Shown here in pieces: positions 24,610 through 30,741 of a stretch of 38,259 nucleotides of DNA. The translations under genes and the position numbers were made by a program. Source of the DNA: Prolixibacteraceae bacterium (GTDB taxonomy: Bacteria; Bacteroidota; Bacteroidia; Bacteroidales; Prolixibacteraceae); contig JALOCD010000035.1 of assembly GCA_023228025.1 (NCBI GenBank), positions 1-38,259 of the forward strand, in the 5' to 3' direction. The notes beneath the pieces are model-generated. The model ran no database searches, was not told the origin of the DNA, and saw nothing but the letters and a program-made list of their open reading frames with translations. Every line of letters starts with the position of its first letter. The first letter of the stretch is position 1.

Positions 24610-24647
24610 AAAAATCCCCTTCGAGAGTTCGAGGGGGATTTTTTTTG
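24607..24647. terminator. Bidirectional intrinsic terminator ending the rpoBC operon
   Basis: aaaaaaatccccttcga pairs with tcgagggggattttttt around a short gagt loop, with one G-T pair. It overlaps the stop codon of the DUF3467 gene. The A-run and T-run make it active on both strands. Confidence 0.88.
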
Positions 24648-24655
24648 AACTGTTA

Positions 24656-24724
24656 GTTAATAACTTTTCCAAAGTTGGATAAGTTGCTCATTCCCTCATC
24701 AAAGGATGAAACTTTGGAAAAGTT
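24656..24724. repeat. 63-bp hairpin element, copy A (downstream of transposase)
   Basis: Perfect 15-bp arms aacttttccaaagtt (24662-24676) and aactttggaaaagtt (24710-24724) enclose 33 bases, giving a 63-bp unit. The six bases before it (gttaat) are shared with copy C. A short inner stem (tca-t-tcc with gga-tga, 24688-24694 / 24704-24709) can also form. It is 58/63 identical to copy C and 55/63 to copy B by direct comparison. Confidence 0.88.
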
Positions 24725-24738
24725 GATAGAATAAATAA

Positions 24739-25446
24739 TTAAAGATCGCAATCGGTGGTAAAATTATCCAGCGAATGCCGGTGTATCTCTTTAAAAGATT
24801 CCAACCCATTAGACATTGTCAAGAGTTTGCTGATTTCGATAAAATCACAAACTCCGTCAACAATATCGTTGTACGAACTGTATTCCCAATCTTGATATTT
24901 TTCGCGAAAGCCATGATGAATGGGATTTCTGTGAGTATATACAATTGCATTTAGAAAATAGATTTTATCGGATATTAGTTCACGTTTGAAATTTTTGATG
25001 AACAAGGATCCCTTGCGGTGATATACTTTATTGAAGGACTGCGTGTAGCAGCTAAATAGATTCGCGAATTGTTTGGAGAGAAATTTTTCGATCGCCTCGT
25101 CGGAGATAACTTTTCCAAAGTTGAATCTGTTGTTCGTTCCCTCATCAAAAGTTGCAACTTTGGAAAAGTTCTTCGCTATTGATGAAACTTTGGAAAAGTT
25201 GTATCTAATCGACGGGTCGTTATTAATTCGTATCATCGCTTCTATCGTCTCGCGTTTTTGAATCCGCACCACCAAATGAAAATGGTTGGGCATCAGACAA
25301 TAGGCATAAGTCTCAGCAATAGGAGAGATGAATAAGCGATACTTTTCCAGAAAATATAGAAAGTTTGCTTCTATCCGAAATATATTTTCGAAACCATTTG
25401 CATGGTTGAAAATGTGGTAACAGCTATCGGGTTGCAAAGATTCCAT
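24739..25446 (-). CDS. REP-associated Y1 (HUH) transposase with in-frame hairpin copy
   Basis: A 235-residue single-strand transposase of the TnpA-REP/RAYT kind. The HUH motif is HFH at 55-57 within YCLMPNHFHLVV. The likely nucleophilic tyrosine is Y134 in SCYTQSFNKVYHRKGSLF, followed by FKRELISDKIYFLNAIVYTH, RNPIHHGF and the C-terminal EYSSYNDI. Between the HUH and tyrosine parts, residues 83-113 contain three related pentapeptides: NFSKV (83-87), NFSKV (93-97) and NFGKV (109-113). They are encoded by the hairpin element that also flanks the gene. The segment is in frame and free of stops, so the protein could be functional. Family members move or trim REP hairpins and are usually single-copy domesticated genes. 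The family call is by motif recall. Confidence 0.85.
   Translation of the reverse strand: MESLQPDSCYHIFNHANGFENIFRIEANFLYFLEKYRLFISPIAETYAYCLMPNHFHLVVRIQKRETIEAMIRINNDPSIRYNFSKVSSIAKNFSKVATFDEGTNNRFNFGKVISDEAIEKFLSKQFANLFSCYTQSFNKVYHRKGSLFIKNFKRELISDKIYFLNAIVYTHRNPIHHGFREKYQDWEYSSYNDIVDGVCDFIEISKLLTMSNGLESFKEIHRHSLDNFTTDCDL
25108..25200. repeat. 63-bp hairpin element, copy B, plus extra half-unit, inside the transposase gene
   Basis: Arms at 25108-25122 and 25156-25170 are identical to those of copies A and C, and the unit is again 63 bp. A further copy of the right arm at 25186-25200, preceded by gatga, adds 30 bp. All three arms fall in the same phase of the transposase frame (15, 63 and 30 are multiples of three) and read as NF(S/G)KV on the minus strand. 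Confidence 0.88.
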
Positions 25447-25509
25447 AATAAATTCACATTCCTTTGACTCTTATAAAGTTACAGAAAATTATGGTGAATT
25501 TGAAATTTC

Positions 25510-25616
25510 GTTAATAACTTTTCCAAAGTTGGATACTTGGCTCATTCCCATATCAAAGGATGAAACTTTGGAAAAGTTTTTGACGATTAGTTTTTAACGA
25601 TTGGAAAAGTTATTAA
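25510..25616. repeat. 63-bp hairpin element, copy C (upstream of transposase), with an outer arm
   Basis: Arms at 25516-25530 and 25564-25578 form the same 15-bp hairpin as in copies A and B. In addition ttaataacttttccaa (25511-25526) is perfectly complementary to ttggaaaagttattaa (25601-25616), offering an alternative 16-bp pairing. The right limit is two bases from the GDPD stop codon (25619-25621 on the minus strand), so the structure may also serve as that gene's 3' end. Confidence 0.85.
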
Positions 25617-25618
25617 CG

Positions 25619-26533
25619 TTATTTCGAGATCTTTGATGCTGCCTCGCAAATTACTGATACCTTGTTTGTCGAGATCACATCTATCCCTGCCTGGATGGCC
25701 TTAACATAGGACTCAACATTCATATCACCTCCAAACCCATCTGAGAATATTTTTACTCCCTTGGCATGTGCACTGTCAATCAGCTCTTTAGAAAGATCTT
25801 TCCAATTGACATCCAGGGCATATGGATGCTGGGTATCAGCCATCTTGTCTAAATCCTTCCCGCTTCTCAGTCCTGGAAGTATTTTGGCTTTCGGGGCCAA
25901 ATCCCTGATCTGATCTATTTGTTCTGCCTGGTTAATGTAAAAAACGGAACCCTCCAGAAGATTATATTTGGTAAGATAGTCTATGAGTACTTTGGCATTG
26001 ATCTCTTTGCAATCGACGTAAAAGTAAGTTTTGTGCCAGGCTTTTTCGTTGTGTTCGGCCAAGAGCGCGCACGACTCCTCCAAGGTAGGAATCTTCTCTT
26101 CAGCAAAGAAAGGACCAAACCACTTACCGGCAGAAAGCGACCTTGCTTCGTTGAAATTCATATCTTTTAATGGACCTTTCCCATTGGTAGTCCGGTCCAG
26201 GTTACCGTCGTGCAGAATCAATGATTTGCCGTCTTTGGTCTGCCGAACATCCATCTCTATGTAATCTACCTCGAGGTCCAGTGCAATTTGCATCGCTGCC
26301 AATGTATTTTCAGGCGCAAATTCATTGGCAGCCCGATGCACTGCAACACCAACTACAGGGGTCTTGGCTGCACGGAATTTCATCATTTCTGCCTTCGTTT
26401 TGACATATTCCGGTTTGGAAGCGAGATAGTCAGCAAGTTTAGGGGGGAGCCTGAATTCAGTAGTTTTCCCTGAAACATAACTGTTCCCCGCGAGGAAAAG
26501 AGCGCAAATGGTCAATGTTAATAGAAGTTTCAT
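25619..26533 (-). CDS. Secreted glycerophosphodiester phosphodiesterase-family protein
   Basis: A 304-residue protein with a signal peptide (about 1-22) and a GDPD TIM-barrel domain. Metal and catalytic residues of the family are recognisable: H66-R67 (VHRAAN), E75-N76 (PENT), E93/D95 (YIEMDV) and H108-D109 (LHDGNLDRTT). Differences from the usual pattern: the Gly after HR is Ala, the mid-barrel ExK strand reads YVDCKE, and the C-terminal WTVN-like strand reads IFSDG. Substrate specificity may therefore differ from glycerophosphodiesters. It is 113 bases downstream of the AraC gene on the same strand and could be co-transcribed with it. Confidence 0.85.
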   Translation of the reverse strand: MKLLLTLTICALFLAGNSYVSGKTTEFRLPPKLADYLASKPEYVKTKAEMMKFRAAKTPVVGVAVHRAANEFAPENTLAAMQIALDLEVDYIEMDVRQTKDGKSLILHDGNLDRTTNGKGPLKDMNFNEARSLSAGKWFGPFFAEEKIPTLEESCALLAEHNEKAWHKTYFYVDCKEINAKVLIDYLTKYNLLEGSVFYINQAEQIDQIRDLAPKAKILPGLRSGKDLDKMADTQHPYALDVNWKDLSKELIDSAHAKGVKIFSDGFGGDMNVESYVKAIQAGIDVISTNKVSVICEAASKISK

Positions 26534-26646
26534 GTAGTAGTAATAGAGTTATTGATTTGGAATATTGAATAATGGATTATCATTTTTACGCGATCTTGGA
26601 TGCGGAGTTCCTTACTTTATCCATTTTACTTTATCCTTTATCCTTT

Positions 26647-27522
26647 TCAGTTGATATACATTGCCTTAAAATCACTCGGTGTCATGTTCGTTCCGGTCTT
26701 GAATTGCCGGTTAAAATTGGAAATATTGTTAAATCCTGATTCAATACATATTTGAGAAATGGGAATTCGGTTCTCTATCAGCAATTTTTTTGCATGGCAC
26801 ACCCTCAATTCGTTGAGGAATGTCATAAAGGTTTTCTTGGTACTTTTTTTGAAATATTTGCAGAAGGCGTGTGGCGTCATGTTGGCAATTTGGGCTACAT
26901 CTTCAATCTGCAAAGGAGAATAAAAATTCTTGATCACATAGTGGTGCACTTTTTGAAGCCTGACAAAGGAAGGGCTATTGGCATCGAGAAATGGAGTACC
27001 TGATGAAAATTCCTCAGTAAGTAACTTTCTGGATTCTGCTTTTGCAAGTTCAGCAAGAATTTCGAGCATCAGGATGATTCGAAGTGGTCCTGTCGAATTG
27101 GGTAACTCCTCCAGCATGACAGGGATTGGCCCATTGATGGCATTGGGGAAAACCAATCCTGCATTTGATTTTCTCAATAATTCCATAATAGGAATCATCT
27201 CTTGAACAGTGAAAAATTTATCTCCCAAAAAATCTTCAGAGAAAAGTACGACAACGGCCTTAGCCTTCATCAGATCAGTCTGATCATGCACTGCATCATT
27301 TTTCCAGTAATGGGGAATATTGGGACCAAGAAGGATCAGATCTCCTTCCTGGAAATTCTCGATGGTGTCGCCAACAAATCTTTTCCCCTTGCTTTCGATC
27401 ACATATTTCAATTCATATTCAGGATGAAAATGATATTCTGAATGAAACCGAGGTAATATTAACCTTGTGGCTAAGAACGACGATCCTTCACTAAGTAGGA
27501 TCTTTTGGTAAGTTGCCTTCAT
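26647..27522 (-). CDS. AraC-family transcriptional regulator (cupin sensor domain)
   Basis: A 291-residue regulator. An N-terminal cupin-like domain holds HFHPEYEL (31-38) and GDLILLGPNIPHYW (60-73). A C-terminal double helix-turn-helix of about 100 residues (about 189-289) includes LQIEDVAQIANMTPHAFCKY and the second helix set ISQICIESGFNNISNFNRQF. This architecture is typical of sugar-responsive regulators. It is divergent from the dehydrogenase/aminotransferase pair, with a 162-base shared control region, so those genes are its most likely targets together with the GDPD gene. Confidence 0.92.
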   Translation of the reverse strand: MKATYQKILLSEGSSFLATRLILPRFHSEYHFHPEYELKYVIESKGKRFVGDTIENFQEGDLILLGPNIPHYWKNDAVHDQTDLMKAKAVVVLFSEDFLGDKFFTVQEMIPIMELLRKSNAGLVFPNAINGPIPVMLEELPNSTGPLRIILMLEILAELAKAESRKLLTEEFSSGTPFLDANSPSFVRLQKVHHYVIKNFYSPLQIEDVAQIANMTPHAFCKYFKKSTKKTFMTFLNELRVCHAKKLLIENRIPISQICIESGFNNISNFNRQFKTGTNMTPSDFKAMYIN

Positions 27523-27684
27523 TGTGGTATATTATTGTTTCATAGAAGTGATTTGATCTTAATATCTTGACAAAATTATATTAATCTTTGACAATACGGC
27601 ATTAAAATGTAATAATATTAAAATATAAGTTTGTAGCGTGGAGAGTTAAGAATATAGAATTTAGTAAGCAAGCAAGTCAAACAA
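27523..27684. promoter_or_regulatory. Divergent control region between araC-like gene and dehydrogenase
   Basis: An AT-rich 162-base gap between divergent genes. On the + strand taagtttg (27626-27633) fits the -7 consensus TAnnTTTG; a tttg at 27597-27600 is 25 bases upstream, slightly too far for an ideal -33 box. No clear operator repeat was identified. Confidence 0.4.
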
Positions 27685-28680
27685 ATGAAGAAAGTCGCGA
27701 TTTTGGGTTTTGGGTTTATGGGGATGACCCATGCCGAATATATTCTCAAGAATAGCGATTTGGAATTGGTGGCAATCGTTGACAAGAATCCCACAGCAGT
27801 TGAAGAAAAATTGAAATTCAATACCGGTAATTTTGCCACTCAAGGAATAGATCAGGAGCATGTTGCCCAAATTAGAAGGTATGTCAGTATAGACGACTGT
27901 CTTGAATTTGAAGAACTGGATGCCGTTCACATTTGTGTACACACAGACCTTCACTATGAAATGACGCGCAAAGTGTTACTTCATGGGAAGCATGTTTTTC
28001 TGGAGAAACCTTTTTGCCTGAACATTCATCAGGCAGAAGAGCTGATCCGGATTGCCAGTGAGAAAGAGCGGATACTGATGATTGGTCACGTTGTCAGATT
28101 TATGCCTCCTTATCAAAAGCTTAAGGAGTGGATAGACAATGGAACTTATGGCGCACTCAAATTTCTCTCATTGTCAAGATTCTCAGGTGTCCCTGCCTGG
28201 GGGGAGTGGGTGGATCGCAGGATCTCATATGGATCCTCTGGCGGTGCCCTCTTCGATCTTCTAATTCATGACATTGATTATGTAAATTTTATTCTGGGAA
28301 AACCGGGAAGTATTAGATGTGATTATCTTCCGGGATTGTTGAGCAAACATGATTACGTCAGTGCAATGTGGAATTATCTTGATAAAGATATCCATGTTAA
28401 GATAGAAGGAGGGAACATCTTTCACGCTACTTTCCCATTTCAGGCGGGTTATATGGCAAATTTTGAGCAAGCGAGTGTTCAGTATTCAACTATGAAGGGC
28501 GATTTGATCCTGGTTGCAACTGATTCCAAAGTTGAAGAACTCCCGTCCGGTGCAGCCGGCGACGGATTCTACAATGAGATTGCCTATTTCGTGCAGTGTA
28601 TCAACCACAACAGGCCGCCCGTCGAATGTTTGCCCGAGTCCTCGCTTCAGACGATACAACTATGCTACGATCACTTATAA
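27685..28680 (+). CDS. Gfo/Idh/MocA-family oxidoreductase
   Basis: A 331-residue NAD(P)-dependent sugar or cyclitol dehydrogenase. The Rossmann motif GFGFMG is at 8-13, with D33 at the end of the second strand (IVDKN). The EKPF motif with the catalytic lysine is at 107-110, and the active-site segment GGALFDLLIHDIDYV has H195 and D198. This family typically oxidises a ring hydroxyl to a ketone. The gene is 11 bases upstream of a DegT-type aminotransferase. In known pathways that pairing gives an amino group at the oxidised carbon. The substrate cannot be read from sequence. Confidence 0.9.
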   Translation: MKKVAILGFGFMGMTHAEYILKNSDLELVAIVDKNPTAVEEKLKFNTGNFATQGIDQEHVAQIRRYVSIDDCLEFEELDAVHICVHTDLHYEMTRKVLLHGKHVFLEKPFCLNIHQAEELIRIASEKERILMIGHVVRFMPPYQKLKEWIDNGTYGALKFLSLSRFSGVPAWGEWVDRRISYGSSGGALFDLLIHDIDYVNFILGKPGSIRCDYLPGLLSKHDYVSAMWNYLDKDIHVKIEGGNIFHATFPFQAGYMANFEQASVQYSTMKGDLILVATDSKVEELPSGAAGDGFYNEIAYFVQCINHNRPPVECLPESSLQTIQLCYDHL

Positions 28681-28691
28681 CGAATTAACAG

Positions 28692-29903
28692 ATGAAGAAT
28701 TTAGCTATTAACGGGGGGCCAAAAACTGTTGTGAGGGATTTCGATTGGCCCCTTTACGACGAAACCGATATCAAAAGTGTGGCGGATATTGTGCGGAGCG
28801 GCAAATGGGGAAATCCTGATTGCGGGGGAGAGGTGGCCATCTTTGAGAAGGAGTTTGCGGCTTTTTGCGGAACAAAATATGCGCTTACCTGCGTAAATGG
28901 TTCTGTTGCCCTGCGACTGGCTTTGATTGCCTGTGGTGTTAAACCCGGCGATGAGGTTATTGTTCCGCCCTATACTTTTATTGCAACAGCTTCGATTGTC
29001 ATCGAAGCCAACTGTGTCCCTGTTTTTGTTGATATTGATCCCCGAACATATAACCTCGATGCTTCAAAAATTGAGGCAGCGATAACTCCAAGAACAAAAG
29101 CGATCATCCCGGTACATTTTGCAGGTATGGCATGTGAGATGGACCAGATTGTTTCCGTCGCGAAAATACATGGATTAAGAGTGATAGAAGATGCCTGCCA
29201 TGGACATGGAGCGGAATACAAGGGAAAAAAACTTGGATCAATTGGTGATGTCGGCTGCTTTAGTTTTCAATCTTCCAAGAATCTCACCAGTGGTGAAGGC
29301 GGGATCGTCGTAACCAACGATGATGGCTTGTACCAAATGATGAATTCGCTTCGCAATGTTGGGCGTGTGGAAGGTGGGGCATGGTATGAGCACCACAATG
29401 CCGGGTGTAATTACAGAATCACGCAGTTGCAGGCAGTATTGCTATCAAGTCAGTTGAAAAGGCTGGAAAAACAGACAGCTATACGGCATGCAAATGGCAC
29501 TTATCTCAATGAATTGCTGTCGCAAATTGATGGGATAACCCCGCTTACAAGAGATTTGGGAGAGACGGTTCACAGTTACCACATCTACATATTCAAGTAC
29601 GATCAGGCAAAATTCAACGGACTATCTAAAGTGGAATTTGCAAAGATGCTGGCTGCGGAGGGAGTACCATGTTTCATGGGTTATCCCGAGCCACTCTACA
29701 AACAACCATTGTTTCAGAAGAAAAACTTCATGTGTTATGCCATACCTGAAACGGTAGACTATTCAAAGGTTCAATGTCCGGTTACGGAAAAAGCCTGTTA
29801 CCACGAAGCTGTCTGGATCATGCAGCATGCGATGCTTGGTTCAAGGAAAGAGATGGAACTCTTCGCTTCGGCCATTGTAAAAATTAAAAAATCTACAAAA
29901 TAA
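28692..29903 (+). CDS. DegT/DnrJ/EryC1/StrS-family PLP aminotransferase
   Basis: A 403-residue PLP enzyme. The Schiff-base lysine is K196 in CFSFQSSKNLTSGEGG, and the ring-nitrogen aspartate is D167 in VIEDACHGHGAEY. N-terminal FGG-like substrate loops and VPPYTFIATAS (91-101) are typical of sugar and cyclitol aminotransferases. Amination of a keto-sugar or inosose supplied by the preceding dehydrogenase is the simplest reading. It ends with a terminator shared with the convergent HdeD-like gene. Confidence 0.92.
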   Translation: MKNLAINGGPKTVVRDFDWPLYDETDIKSVADIVRSGKWGNPDCGGEVAIFEKEFAAFCGTKYALTCVNGSVALRLALIACGVKPGDEVIVPPYTFIATASIVIEANCVPVFVDIDPRTYNLDASKIEAAITPRTKAIIPVHFAGMACEMDQIVSVAKIHGLRVIEDACHGHGAEYKGKKLGSIGDVGCFSFQSSKNLTSGEGGIVVTNDDGLYQMMNSLRNVGRVEGGAWYEHHNAGCNYRITQLQAVLLSSQLKRLEKQTAIRHANGTYLNELLSQIDGITPLTRDLGETVHSYHIYIFKYDQAKFNGLSKVEFAKMLAAEGVPCFMGYPEPLYKQPLFQKKNFMCYAIPETVDYSKVQCPVTEKACYHEAVWIMQHAMLGSRKEMELFASAIVKIKKSTK

Positions 29904-30007
29904 TAATACAATAAATAAGTACTCTTACGAATTTCGAAAAAAGTCAGCCAACGATTTGTATTTTTCAACTACTACTACTATTTCTGCAAGTCTGTGTTTT
30001 GACCGTG

Positions 30008-30040
30008 CAAAGGGTTGTTCTTCAAGGACAACCCTTTTTG
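30008..30040. terminator. Bidirectional terminator between convergent genes
   Basis: aaagggttgttc (30009-30020) pairs with ggacaacccttt (30026-30037) with one G-T pair and a 5-base loop, followed by a T-run. It separates the aminotransferase gene from the HdeD-like gene on the other strand. Confidence 0.85.
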
Positions 30041-30041
30041 T

Positions 30042-30620
30042 CTATACTTCTTCGTAAGTCGTATCCACTGTGTTCCCGGCATTTGTTCCCTTTGGCATTT
30101 TTCTTAACCTCCAGGCCATTGTTAATTCCAGGATTCCATAGACTACTAAAATTGCCCCAAAAAATTTGAGAATATTTTCAGTGCTTTCGATGGGTTGAAC
30201 AAGAAGGAATGCGCCTCCGGAGATCATAACAAAGCCAAAAACCAGATAGATCCACGACCAGATGGACTTTGAAAGAGTTCCCAAAGTCCCAAGAAACATC
30301 ATCAGTCCGAGAAACAAGATGATGATCCCAAAGAAGAAGCCAAAAATCTTCACAATGGCCATCGGCTGGAGTACAAAAAGCATTCCCCAAAGAATATTGA
30401 AAAATCCCTGAAACGAAGTATTGAAGCCTATTCCATTGGATTTTTTTCTTCCGGAGAACAACATACTGAAAATTCCGCTAATCAAAATCATTCCTCCAAC
30501 CATCATTATCACTGATTTAAGGGTTATGCCCGGCATAGCCAAAATGATTACCCCAATGGCAATGGTAAGGATCCCACGTATGAAGGAATTTTTTGGAGAG
30601 GGAAGGAAAAAAAATTTCAT
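30042..30620 (-). CDS. HdeD-like DUF308 membrane protein
   Basis: A 192-residue protein with six evenly spaced hydrophobic helices. Examples are IRGILTIAIGVIILAMPGI, IMMVGGMILISGIFSML, FFGIIILFLGLMMFLG and IYLVFGFVMISGGAFLLV. This is the repeat pattern of the HdeD/DUF308 family, in which the E. coli member is linked to acid resistance. The C-terminal tail is short and hydrophilic. It is divergent from the GH92 gene (about 120 bases). The physiological role in this organism is unknown. Confidence 0.85.
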   Translation of the reverse strand: MKFFFLPSPKNSFIRGILTIAIGVIILAMPGITLKSVIMMVGGMILISGIFSMLFSGRKKSNGIGFNTSFQGFFNILWGMLFVLQPMAIVKIFGFFFGIIILFLGLMMFLGTLGTLSKSIWSWIYLVFGFVMISGGAFLLVQPIESTENILKFFGAILVVYGILELTMAWRLRKMPKGTNAGNTVDTTYEEV

Positions 30621-30741
30621 GATTGTACGATTAAAGATTTGGGTAAAACAATATTAGCATTTATTTGGGAAGAAATGGTTAAAATACCACAACTTTATAA
30701 TGCGTTTAATCGCTAACTTTCCACCAACAAATCAACAGTCA

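Noticed and set aside
24656..25616. CRISPR-like array from the repeated 15-mers
   Set aside because: The units are inverted pairs with conserved middles and only three full copies, not direct repeats with unique spacers; no cas genes are present.
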